Below, one piece after another: positions 1-9,426 of a stretch of DNA of 64,000 nt. The number at the start of each line of letters is the position of its first letter. Positions within the stretch are counted from its first letter, which is position 1. This DNA is from Lathyrus oleraceus (lineage: Eukaryota > Streptophyta > Magnoliopsida > Fabales > Fabaceae). The notes beneath the pieces were generated by a model. That model was not told the origin of the DNA and did no database searches. It worked only from the letters and a program-made list of their open reading frames with translations. The stretch lies in the NCBI RefSeq assembly GCF_024323335.1, contig NC_066584.1, forward strand, positions 233,756,994-233,820,993, in the 5' to 3' direction. The position numbers and the translations under genes were made by a program.

Positions 1-1204
1 CTCAAACTAATTAATCCATCCCAACATGATCCTTGCAGCAAACACCTCAGTACCAGATATATCATTACACTCAAGATAGAAAAATAACAACATTAAAAAA
101 ATTCAAAATTCAAAATACACTTTAATTAATTCACAATTTTAAATATGTTGAATTTGCACGAAAGTTCTGAAGCTGGTTTGAAAAGAGAGTAAGAAACCTA
201 AGTGTAGTGCATGTTGAACTATATAATTTCTGAATAACTTTGCTTTCTAAATCGGCAAAACTTTCTTGATACTTTCCATGCAAGTAGCCGGTTAATTACT
301 TTGTATTTCCATCAGTCAAAAAAGCATAATTTGCATTTCCAATATGTTATGTTATGCACCCATTAGTTGCTCTTTCATGATTGTACCATTAACCCCTCTT
401 CAAATTGCACGTGAAAGATGCACGTAGCTGTAGTTTCATTAAAATTACAAGTGCAGCCATTTGCATTATTAAATCTTCCTATTTACTAACCCCCTCTCTC
501 TTAATTAGATGAATAAAATATGTTACCTTTTATCATAATAATTTGAATAGAACCGAGTAAGATTGGTGCTTATCCTTGCCAATCAAATTTCAGGAATCAT
601 TATTAAAACAAGAACTCATGGACTTTCAGTAGTAATTGAAAAATAAAAATAGTATCGGTACCTATGATGTTTGGCATGAAAAAAAGCTATCATTAATCAC
701 AAGGTATAGTTGTTCAAGAAAGAAACACAAGCAATTAATTTGTTAAAGTACAAACATATTTTGGATCAAGAAGTAAACTTGAGAGACTCAAACCAACAAT
801 ATACATAGAAATGCATATGATAGAGTTGGTTTGAATTTGCAAATTGATTTAGGTAGAAAATAACTCAAACCAGAAATATGGATTGATCTTGAGAATTAAG
901 AAGCAGACTATCATATATCTTGAACCAGGACTCACTCTACATACATTACCATAATCCCTACGTGTCTAGGCTCTGGACTCAACAATGCGTAAAGCTAGTG
1001 ATCAATATAACCTACAACAATCTATTAATTTTGAAATTTACAGACTCCAGGCAAATGGAAACATATTCAGTGTTTTACACATTAATTATGATTATTACTT
1101 TCTTTAGACTACACAGTTGCTAAACCAAATATAGTTACTATTACTTGACAAAGTATAATTAGAAGAAGAAAAAAATGCAAAAAACACATAGAATTTCAAA
1201 ACAA
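1..1204. other. AT-rich intergenic DNA, no gene seen
   Basis: I find no convincing coding segment, RNA gene or repeat here. The 67-codon open frame at 920-1123 (+) has biased, low-complexity composition and no recognisable motif. The final Aux/IAA exon expected downstream (leftward) of the fragment at 1210-1350 was looked for by eye on the minus strand and not found. Confidence 0.5.
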
Positions 1205-1209
1205 CTTAC

Positions 1210-1350
1210 TCCCATGGTACATCCCTACAAGCATCCAGTCTCCACCTTTATATTCAAACGGGAGAACATATTCTGAACCATGCAAAAGGTCCCTCCACTT
1301 GCACCCATCAACTTTTCTCTTCCTAGAACTCCTCAGGAACCACACTGACC
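1210..1350 (-). pseudogene. Orphan Aux/IAA-like exon (PB1 domain fragment)
   Basis: Read on the minus strand, this stretch encodes DLLHGSEYVL followed by GGDWMLVG and, one frame over, DVPWE. These are the C-terminal PB1 (domain III/IV) signatures of Aux/IAA auxin-response repressors, where the usual text is a DLL-GSEYV segment and GDWMLVGDVPW. Upstream in another frame, QCGS and EKLM resemble the family's preceding residues. The fragment is bounded by a plausible acceptor (TTTCAG, about 1351-1356) and a GTAAG donor at 1205-1209, exactly where Aux/IAA genes have an intron after VPW. Frame changes around 1216-1225 and 1280-1300 and an in-frame stop near the start show that it is broken. Neither the degron exon nor the last exon is present. 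Family assignment rests on motif memory. It could be part of an ARF-type PB1 domain instead. Confidence 0.55.
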
Positions 1351-1356
1351 TGAAAC

Positions 1357-1940
1357 TACACAATGACCAAAGATTTCATAATAAAAAATAATGCATCATC
1401 CAAGATACTTAAATAAAAAATCATTGGCAAAAACGTTTTTTGTTAAAGTAAATCAAAATCGAAATGGCTCACCTAGGGTAAAACACTTGAATATCTTCTC
1501 ATGGTCAGAAAGTAGTTCCTGATATGTTGTAAAAGTTCATAGATCTACCTTCCTAAAATAGGGAGGGAGAAAATGAACCTAAATCCACTCAAATTTGTCA
1601 TTTCTCAAATTTTGTACATTTTGTGTGCACCTGTGTTAATTTTCATTCTTCATGAGAACTTCATTAGTCAACATTGTTAAGCAAATACAACAAAAAGGTA
1701 TTTATCCAGTAAAACCAAGCAAAAATCATAAAAGTTATAGCAGTTGGCCTAGTTTATCAGTAAATTACCAAACACCTTGTTGCATAATGATAACATTCTC
1801 CCTTTGAATGATGGTTACCGCGATCAAATAACCGGATTAATGTATCAGAATCAGAGTGTCATTCTTTTGTAAGCCTAACATTGTTCCAATAATCAATGCA
1901 AACCTCCAAAGTTCAACACTGCAGCTGCCATATAATCAAA
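1357..1940. other. Intergenic DNA downstream of the PPR gene
   Basis: AT-rich sequence with no supported gene. It lies 3' of the minus-strand PPR gene and should hold its 3' UTR and polyadenylation region. No single polyadenylation signal stands out enough to annotate. Confidence 0.4.
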
Positions 1941-3314
1941 TCAACGCATCAATCGAGCCGTCCGGATTTTCGACTTAACTTTCCTGGCTTCATTGACAAA
2001 ACCAGCGGTACAGAGGCCATTAATAACAGCTCTTTGAGTAGCCCTTAAGATCTGAAAACCAGATTTCAAACAAGCAACCAAAAGCTTGGAAGCAAAAAGG
2101 AACTTCTTTGCCCTGCAAAGGTTATGCACCAAGATAGTATAAGTGAAAGAATCTTTAACCTCCATACTATCAAAAACTTTCACTGCTTGATCAATATGAC
2201 CAGCTTTACCCAAACAATCAAGCATGCAGTTAAATGCCACCAAATTAAAACCAAAACCCAATGACTTCATGTAATCCAAATGCTTCTCGGCACCAACGAA
2301 ATTGCCAATATTACACAATCCATGGATTATAATCGTGTGCGTATACTGATCACATTTCAGTCCTTATTTCTCTATCTCATCCACCAACTTCAACGCCTCA
2401 TCGAACTTACCTTGCCTACAGAAAAGGTTTATCATCGTATTATATGAAGTAAGATCAGGCACCAAACCATTACTCGTCATCTTCCCAGCAATCTCATCCA
2501 CTTCTTCAATCCTTCCGGTCTTCACCAACGCAGCAACCACAGTACAATAAGCAAATCCATCAAATGTATAACCTTTCCTCCTCATCTCCGACAAAATCTC
2601 CAACCCTTGCTCCAACCTCCCGCACCGAAAACAACACTTCATAACCATGGTATAAGTAATTGCATTCGGTTCATAACCATAATCACAAAACTCACGTAAC
2701 ACCCTCCTCGCATCCGCCAACCTCCTAGCCTTACATAACCCATTAATCATCGCATTATAAGTCAACACATAAGGAACAAACCCGTGACGCTGCAAGTTCC
2801 TAAACAACATAAGAGCATTATGAACATACCCGTGTTTGCACAGCCCGTTAATCATAACATTATATGTCGCCATCGTAGGATACATTTCAGCGCGCTCGAC
2901 TATATCCTTGAAAACACGATACCCTTCGTCCGGTCTACCAAGCCTAAACAAACAATGAATTAAAATATTATAACTCCAGACATCCGGGTGTATTCCTGAT
3001 TGAAGCATTTCGTCGAACAGTTGGAGGGATTTCGATAATAAACATTTTCTAACAGCACCTGACATCAATGAATTATAAGAAACAACATTAGGGTTAATCC
3101 CTGCTTCTTTCATTCTATTGAGAACAGTGTAACCTGCATCGATGCTGACAAAACGACAATAAGCATCGACTAACGTGTTGTATGTAACAGTATCAGGGAG
3201 TACTCCTAGTTTAATGGCGTCTATTAAAACGACTTCGGCTTTTAGTAATTGCTTCGATTTGCACATTGAGGATATGCAAATGTTCATGAATTTTGTTGAT
3301 AATCGAGTAACCAT
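1941..3314 (-). pseudogene. P-class pentatricopeptide-repeat protein gene with one in-frame stop
   Basis: A single minus-strand reading frame runs from the ATG at 3314 to the stop at 1941, about 457 codons, broken only by a TAA at 2364-2366 (codon 317). Both sides carry 35-residue PPR units with helix-A signatures such as VTYNTLVDAYCR, VSYNSLMSG, WSYNILIHCL, ATYNVMINGLCK, LTYNAMINGLCK and SYNTMINLFCR. The downstream part has YTHTIIIHGLCN and FTYTILVHNLCR. I count about a dozen P-class repeats with no E or DYW extension. Length and order resemble Arabidopsis At5g46680 (recalled, not searched), in which the stop position is a lysine, so an AAA-to-TAA change would explain it. PPR proteins bind organellar RNA; the target is unknown and I see no clear transit peptide. 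The gene is intronless, as is usual. It may be a real nonsense allele, a young pseudogene or an assembly error. Because everything after the stop remains clean, the lesion must be recent. Confidence 0.85.
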
Positions 3315-3933
3315 GATTTGTAATGATTGAGGGAAGAAAGAAGAGTTGAGAAGAAAAGGTGAGTAACACGAGATTGAAAATTGAGTAGCTTATTGTGATG
3401 ACAGACAGAGGCATTTGGGTTTTACTGAAACGAGTTGTTGAAGGTTAAAGAGAACAGTTAGTTGTGAAATTGAATACGGGTCAGACCGGCCGGTCCAACC
3501 GTTAGCGGAATTGTTATCTTACCGGAAATGGTGAGGAAATATGGTCGTTGGAGACGGTGTGGGATGGAAAAGTGTGTGAATGTGAGACGGGAGATACTTT
3601 CAGAGGTTTATAAATGTACCGAAAACCCTCTCTTAATTTATATTTTATCTAAAATGTGATTTATTTATTTTTTGGATGGACCAATTGAGTAGCAATGTGT
3701 ATAAAAGTGTTTGATTAGAATTTTGACATTCATAAATTTGTTCAAGGTATTACTAATTCAATACACAATTTAATCATCCATTCACTCTATTGACACGTTT
3801 TTTTCAAATTGATGCTATTTTTCTTGATTTTCATATTAAACCAGTTAAAAATCCGGGTTTAAATTTTTTATACCGCATAATTGTATTTAAATATTTAATT
3901 GAGAATAATATTTATATGGTTTTAATTGAAATA
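3315..3933 (-). promoter_or_regulatory. 5' flank of the PPR gene with candidate TATA element
   Basis: On the minus strand a TTTATAAA-like element sits at 3607-3615, about 295 bp upstream of the PPR start codon, followed by a pyrimidine- and purine-mixed leader. The spacing allows a 5' UTR of roughly 260 bp. This is a positional guess from composition. The rest of the stretch is AT-rich and featureless. Confidence 0.25.
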
Positions 3934-4083
3934 CATTGACGGTGTAAAAGGATTTTACGCCGTCATTTAATGTCAGGTATTGGATATTGAAATATGTTTG
4001 ATTTTTATTTTAAAAATATATAAAATAATGCAAACGGGTGACGGTGATGAATTGACAGGGTAAATTCTTTTACACCGACAGTG
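3934..4083. mobile_element. 150-bp MITE-like inverted-repeat element
   Basis: The left end (CATTGACGGTGTAAAAGG...) is an imperfect inverted copy of the right end, whose reverse complement begins CACTGTCGGTGTAAAAGA. The similarity continues for about 30 bp through GATTTTAC / AATTTACC and GCCGTCA / CTGTCAA. The interior is AT-rich and non-coding. I could not define a convincing target-site duplication, so the superfamily is left open. Elements with GGTGTAAAA termini are common in legume genomes, but that is recalled, not searched. Confidence 0.65.
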
Positions 4084-5180
4084 CATACTAATTAATCTCT
4101 ATTTATATATGATTTTTTTATCTGAATCTAATTAGTTGTGTTGTGTTCACTTAATAAAATATTTTAATCACATTTTTAACATTAAAGACAAATACAAATG
4201 AATGATAGGTCAAAATTTATTAAATAACAACAAGTTATCTTGATAGTGAAAATGAATGTTATAATACATAATAATCAAGATTTCAAACTTTTCATCATTG
4301 AGAGCAATATTCACATATGATTTTTTTTGTCTATATCTAATTGGTTGTGTCTCATGCTATTTTAAATTTTATATTACTTAAATTACATTCCATGTTATTT
4401 GTACTTAAATCATATACACGATCATATTGGAAGGATTATTGCATGTTAGGTTCAATACATAATGTAAAATATATGACATATATAATATTCCAATAAATGT
4501 CGTTTGTATATAAATCATTTTATAGAACATATTAGCATAAAACTTGATTTTTTTTTACAAATCAAATAGTGAAAAATAGTTGGCTATCGGAGAATCATTG
4601 ATCCAAGTGTAAATATATAACAAATTAGTAACATTTTCAAACATGTAAACAAAGTAAACAATCAAAATAGATTTGTCAAAACAACAACCAAGTAAACAAA
4701 TAAATAAATAGATTAGATTTGTCAACAAAGATAAAAACAATCAGATTTATGAACTTCATTGAAGTCAGATTTCAAGGCGTTGTCATCGGGTCCTTCAGAT
4801 CCATGTGATAATGAGAGCCAGTTGAATTCATCTTCATTATTAAGACTCCCATTTCATCTTCATTATTTGTATGATAGGATAATACATGAGTATGACAAAC
4901 AAAGGGAAGACTTTAAAGTCAACAAATACCTGAAAAAGACTCAAAAGAGATAATAGCCATGAAAATTGAAAATCTCTCTGGAGAAAAAGAAACTAACAAT
5001 GATTTAAGAACAACATGAAATGATTTATATCATTCCATATTCAAGAAGAGTTCAAATTAGAAATTGTCTTTGTTTTTTTTCTCTCTTTCCCAATTTCTAT
5101 CCACACCTGTTTTTTCCAAGCGTTGTAGAAGAATTTTTCATCCCATTTTTTTGATGTGCCTAATATAATATATAAAATAT
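4084..5180. other. AT-rich intergenic DNA
   Basis: No supported gene. A 64-codon open frame at 4759-4953 (+) has reasonably protein-like composition (it contains LPFHLHYLYDRIIHEYDKQRE) but I recognise no family, and it has no neighbouring exon or repeat context. It could be a decayed exon. The rest is A/T-rich with short homopolymers. Confidence 0.4.
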
Positions 5181-5285
5181 ATCAGCCACTAACCTAGAGT
5201 GTCAAAGCACTTGTATGTTTTGTCATCAGAAAGATTGTTAAGTTTGTGATCAGAGACATATACAGGAGCAAATTCATCAAGCTCA

Positions 5286-5559
5286 ACTTCTTCCTTTGGC
5301 CCGATTTCAATCCTTAAAGGAACACCTTTCATTTCTAACTAAGAATATGTTCATCCAAGAGAATAGTCATCTCTAGAATTTGACTCAGCATGAATTCCTA
5401 CTTCTAACAACGCATTCACAGTTGCAGACATGCATCAAGGATTCCTTGGGTATCAGCATCTTTGTAAGGCACAAGAATCACATTGACTTGAACTAATGGT
5501 GCATCAGGAGGCATAACTAATCCCTTGTCATATCCATGAACCATCACCATCTTCCCAAT
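5286..5559 (-). pseudogene. Prolyl-tRNA synthetase fragment (anticodon-binding domain), decayed
   Basis: The minus strand encodes MVMVHGYDKGLVMPP, then VNVILVPYKDADTQGILDAC and, after a one-base frame change near 5434, NALLEVGIHAESNSRDDYSLGW, an in-frame stop, and EMKGVPLRIEIGPKE. This order is the class II prolyl-tRNA synthetase path from the end of the catalytic core (HGDDKGLVLPP region) into the anticodon-binding domain (VPYKDADTQGI, RDNYSPGWK, WEMKGVPLRIEIGP). The enzyme charges tRNA-Pro in the cytosol. The rest of the roughly 500-residue enzyme is absent. The frame stays open for about 35 more codons to 5181 with sequence I cannot place. There are no introns within the piece, so it may be a retrocopy or a captured gene fragment. 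Confidence 0.75.
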
Positions 5560-5810
5560 TTATTAAAAAGTATAAAGAAACACCAATGCAATCATATGTA
5601 TACAAAATCAACGGCATGCCAGAAAAGTTACCATTTTTTCATCCAAATCTTAACTTTTATGGATGATTTATGGTTCTGTTATTTTTAAAATATGTATTTT
5701 TGAACTATTTCAAAAAACCTTTTTTTCTACTTCAAGCAATATATGTTCTACATACCTTTTGTTGGTTCTAAGTGTTGGCAGCAATTTTGGTAAAACAAAG
5801 AGTGTTCACA

Positions 5811-6000
5811 AGATGTTGCATGTGATGTCTTAACATAAGATATCTTGTACCTGCTGGAGTTTAAAAATGGAATTATGCAGGATTGTTTCAGGATGTTATA
5901 CACGATGTCATAACATCTGATATTATGTACCTGTTGGATATTTAAAATGGAATTATGCAGGATTGTTCCAGGATGTCAGACCCGATGTCATGACATCTGT
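5811..6000 (+). repeat. 80-bp tandem duplication inside Copia1 LTR
   Basis: Two diverged copies of about 80 bp (5811-5890 and 5891-5970), plus a third partial copy to about 6000. Each carries GGATGT...GATGTC...ACATCTGATAT and the shared block AATGGAATTATGCAGGATTG. It is in the presumed U3 region, where such duplications often affect promoter strength (inference). Confidence 0.7.
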
Positions 6001-6393
6001 ACACAGGACATTCAGGGTGAATGTTATGTGTTATGTGATTGCGCTTTTAATGGCAATCTATGTATGATTGAAGATCTGATTTACACACGCATTCAATCAT
6101 TAATTACAACCTGATTTACTTATTTTCCAAAGAGATCTAATCAGCTGTCATGAGAAGATTTGAATGGAAAATAGTTTTAGGGTTTCAAGATGTCCAAGCC
6201 CAGCTGAATGCTTCTATAAATAGGACATGGAAAACTTGATTTGATACACAACCAATACATAGCGAAATATTGAGAGAGAATAAGGGTTTGTGTCTTGTGT
6301 GGTCGTGTGACTTGTAAGCCATTCAATTCATCCATAGATGATTGAATTGGTCTGATTTGTGAGTTGTAATTTGTCACTCTAAGCTTTTAAGCA

Positions 6394-6530
6394 TGAGTGT
6401 GTGTCTACTTGATTGAAGCTGTTAAGTAAGATCAAGTGTGTGTCTACTTGATTGAAGTTGTTAAGTAAGATCAAGTGTGTGTCTACTTGATTGAAGCTGC
6501 TAAGTAAGATCAAGTGTGTGTCTTTGAAGA
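6394..6530 (+). repeat. 39-bp minisatellite in Copia1 LTR
   Basis: Three nearly identical 39-bp units starting TCAAGTGTGTGTCTACTTGA (first unit partial from 6394, then 6432-6470 and 6471-6509) followed by a broken fourth. They differ by only one or two bases, so the expansion is recent relative to the element. Confidence 0.8.
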
Positions 6531-6878
6531 GTGTCTTCTTTTCATAAGTAATTGTTGTTTAATATCACAGGTGTGATTGAGGGGGAGTGAGTGGGTTCTC
6601 ATATCTAAGAGTTCTAAGGTAGAAATCATACGGGTAGAGATTAGGTGAAAAGTACTGTAACTTATGGAGTGTACTGAGAGTCTTTGAATTGATTCTATTT
6701 AGTGGATTTCCTTCCTGGCTTGGTAGCCCCCAGACGTAGGTGAGTTGCACCGAACTGGGTTAACAATTGCTTGTGTCTCTTGAATTATTATTCTTTATCT
6801 TTGTCCTGTTTGTTTTACTCAGATATTAGTGTCGTGACATTACCTTCGACATCTCATATCAGATACCAGAATTTCAAT

Positions 6879-6890
6879 TGGTATCAGAGC
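6879..6890 (+). other. Copia1 primer-binding site (initiator tRNA-Met)
   Basis: TGGTATCAGAGC, complementary to the 3' end of plant initiator tRNA-Met, the usual primer of plant copia elements. Confidence 0.9.
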
Positions 6891-6943
6891 AGGCATCCTG
6901 CTCTGGTTTTGGGTGAGATCTAGGGACAATACTTTCTGGTACC

Positions 6944-7865
6944 ATGGAGAGAGAGGGAGGATCTGTGCACAGGCCACCAATTTGGGATGGACCTAACTAT
7001 GACTATTGGAAACCTCGAATGGTAGCCTTCATAAAATCTCTTGATAATAAGGCTTGGAAGGCTGTGTTAATAGGCTGGGAACATCCAGTAGTTACTAAGG
7101 AAGGAGAAGCCACAACTGATAAGAAACCTGAAGAACAATGGTCCAAGGAGGAGGATGATCTATCCCTTGGAAATTCTAAAGCATTGAATGCAATATTCAA
7201 TGGAGTAGACAAGAATATCTTCAGATTGGTAAACAACTGTGAGGTGGCTAAAGATGCTTGGGACATTCTCAAGACCACTCATGAAGGCACCTTTAGGGTG
7301 AAGATGTCTAGATTGCAGCTGCTCACTACCAAGTTTGAAAATTTAAGGATGAAAGAAGATGAAAATATTCATGAATTTCACATGAATATCCTTGAAATTG
7401 CCAATGCCTCTGGAGCTCTGGGAGAGAAGATGTTAGTTGAAAAGCTAGTAAGGAAAATACTCAGGTCACTCCCTAAGAGATTTGTTATGAAGGTGACAGC
7501 CATAGAAGAATCTCAAGACATCTCAAATATGAGAGTTGATGAGCTAATTGGATCCCTCCAAACATTTGAGATGGGAATATGTGATGGATCTGAAAAGAAA
7601 GCCAAAAGCATAGCCTTCATGTCAAACACTGAAGGGAAAGATGAGGAAGGTGGTCAAGAGATTGATGAAGATCTGGCAAATGAGGTAGCAATGCCGGGAA
7701 GACAGTTCAACAGACTTATGAAAAGGATGGATGTAAGATCTAAGGTCAATGTCAAGAATATCGCATCCGACATCAGTAAATCCAATAATATTGGAAGAAT
7801 AACAAGGTCAGAAGAAAATCCCAAAGAAGGAAAAGGAGTTCAGTGCTATGAATGTGATGGGTATG
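6944..7865 (+). pseudogene. Copia1 gag, interrupted by Athila insertion
   Basis: A 307-codon open frame from the ATG at 6944. The N-terminus has RPPIWDGPNYDYWKPRM, the DUF4219-like start of plant copia gag proteins. It is followed by the UBN2-type capsid region (DILKTTHEGTFRVKMSRLQ, FENLRMKEDENIHEFH, ILRSLPKRF, DELIGSLQTFE) and then an acidic/basic linker. The CCHC zinc knuckle begins (CYECDG, about 7848) but is cut before its His and last Cys by the Athila LTR. The product would be the virus-like-particle structural protein. Wording is closest to SIRE-lineage gag. The capsid part has no stop or frameshift, so this copy was probably intact when it was interrupted. Confidence 0.85.
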
Positions 7866-8100
7866 TGTTAGATACCCAAAAGTGCTTAATTGAGCTATCA
7901 AATATGGGTATCTTTCACTCCATTTCCTTGCTAAATTGTCAAAAACCAACTTTGTTTTAGATGAAATGCAATACATTGATAAACGATATTGGTACCTTTG
8001 ATTTGTGTGTTATTGTGCAGGAAGAAGGCATGAAATAATAGAAAATGAAGACACAACAAAATGGAAAAGGAACCAAAGAGAAGTTGCATTCATCACCTTG

Positions 8101-8407
8101 CTCGCTAGGCGAGATCTGTAGCGAAGGACTCGCTAGGCGAGCATTGCAGCGAACGCTTCCAGACTTGGTGAAAAGCGCAGCCAGCACTCACTCGCTAGGC
8201 GAGCCATTAGCGAGCTCCCAGCGAGGATTCCAGTAGCCAAACCTCTCAACCTCGCTGGAGCGAGGGTTGAAGCGTGCCCTTCGCTAGGCGAAGGTTTATT
8301 CGCTAGGCGAACATGACAGTCTGAGATAGTCTGTTTCTCTGGGCACAGGTGCCTCTGGTGCCACAATTAGACCCTCGCTAGGCGAGCCATTCTGCTCGCC
8401 TAGCGAG
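8101..8407 (+). repeat. Cluster of seven TCGCTAGGCGA near-palindromes in Athila LTR
   Basis: Copies of (C/T)TCGCTAGGCGA(G/A) start at 8101, 8129, 8191, 8280, 8299 and 8374, with an inverted copy CTCGCCTAGCGAG at 8395. Half-sites (AGCGAG, AGCGAA) lie between them. The flanks of the motif co-vary (CTC...GAG or TTC...GAA), which keeps the arms pairable. Confidence 0.85.
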
Positions 8408-8427
8408 CATGACAGCCCAATACAGCT

Positions 8428-8437
8428 CTATAAGTAG
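8428..8437 (+). promoter_or_regulatory. Candidate Athila LTR TATA box
   Basis: CTATAAGTAG lies 20 bp downstream of the last near-palindrome, in the position expected of the LTR promoter that drives the genomic transcript. No other TATA-like element in this LTR is as good. Inference from sequence only. Confidence 0.5.
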
Positions 8438-9303
8438 CAAGTGCCATTTTTTGGAGCCATACCTTAGTTTTACCTAATTTTTCCACTTTTGTACTTTTTC
8501 TAGATATTTTTACAGCATTGTTCTTGGAAGCTTTTATGCCCTAGATTTCATTTCTCTTCATCTTTTAACCATCTTCTACAAAAAGAAGGTGGATTCCCAT
8601 CCAATCTCGATTATTCGACTTGGATGTTGATCAACCTTCTTCCGAAACTTGCCGACCAAGCTACCATGAAAATGAGTAGCTAAGTCATCCATTTGTCAAG
8701 GTTAGATGTAGGTGATTACTAGCTTTGTGTGTAAATGTAAGGATCTTCATATGTAAACTCTTTAATGGTGAATATATGATGAAAACTTTGTTTCTATTTA
8801 AAACTCTTTGTGTTGGTTTATGATCGAGAGATGTTTACCAACTCTTGACCTAGGTTTTCATCCAAACTTGTTTGTTAGCTAGAGATAGTAATGAATGATT
8901 TTGTTCACCATAAGGTTGAACCAAAAAGTTGTCATTTTGATAGATTGTGTTAGAGATAAACAATCGATCAAAAGGGCAAAACTCACAATGTGTGTTCGAG
9001 AGAAACATATTGGGAGGACTTTGTGAAATGATTTATCATCTAAAGGAGTTTATAAGATTGTTGACCGAACAAATACATGCAAAGTTATCATCGAACCCTA
9101 ACTTTGGCAATATTTCTCATTTATTCAAACCAAAACTTTTACCGCATTTTATTACCTTTTTATGCAAGAAAACGTGACAAACAACCAAAACCCTATTGTT
9201 ACCTTAAGCTAGAATTAATACAACCATCGAACGGCGGTGATATCTTACAATCCCTGTGGATACGATAACAAAAACCCGACACTTAAAATTACATTCAACA
9301 AAA

Positions 9304-9320
9304 TGGCGCCGTTGCCGGGG
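9304..9320 (+). other. Athila primer-binding site (tRNA-Asp type)
   Basis: TGGCGCCGTTGCCGGGG, three bases after the LTR end. This is the characteristic Athila-lineage PBS, complementary to the 3' end of tRNA-Asp. Confidence 0.9.
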
Positions 9321-9426
9321 ATTGTAAATTGATATTGCGAGCATCGCAATGGTTGTTTAAGTTTTAGCTTGTGAATTTTTGACTTGTGCTTGTAATTTGT
9401 TTGGTTTAGTGTGCAGCTTACGTTTT

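Larger units (their letters stand above)
5760..6876 (+). repeat. Copia1 5' LTR
   Basis: It begins TGTTGGTTCTAAG and ends ...ATTTCA, two bases before the primer-binding site, which fits the TG...CA rule. Length is 1117 bp. Boundaries are inferred because no second LTR copy is available for comparison. It holds two internal short tandem arrays, listed separately. Confidence 0.7.
5760..7865 (+). mobile_element. Copia1: 5' part of a SIRE-like Ty1/copia retrotransposon
   Basis: The segment contains, in order, an LTR of about 1.1 kb, an initiator-Met tRNA primer-binding site, a 53-bp leader and most of a gag gene. It ends abruptly inside the gag zinc knuckle where the Athila LTR starts at 7866. 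The protease, integrase, RT, RNase H and 3' LTR do not reappear in this window. They were either carried beyond it by nested insertions or lost in the deletion at about 35636. Confidence 0.85.
7866..9300 (+). repeat. Athila 5' LTR
   Basis: 1435 bp from TGTTAGATACCC to ...ACATTCAACA, three bases before the PBS. It contains a cluster of seven copies of a 13-bp near-palindrome (8101-8407) followed by a TATA-like element at 8428, which would put the U3/R boundary near 8460 (inference). Confidence 0.8.

Noticed and set aside
4759..4953. 64-codon open frame with protein-like composition
   Set aside because: No family recognised, no exon neighbours, alone in AT-rich DNA. Kept only as a note in the intergenic entry.
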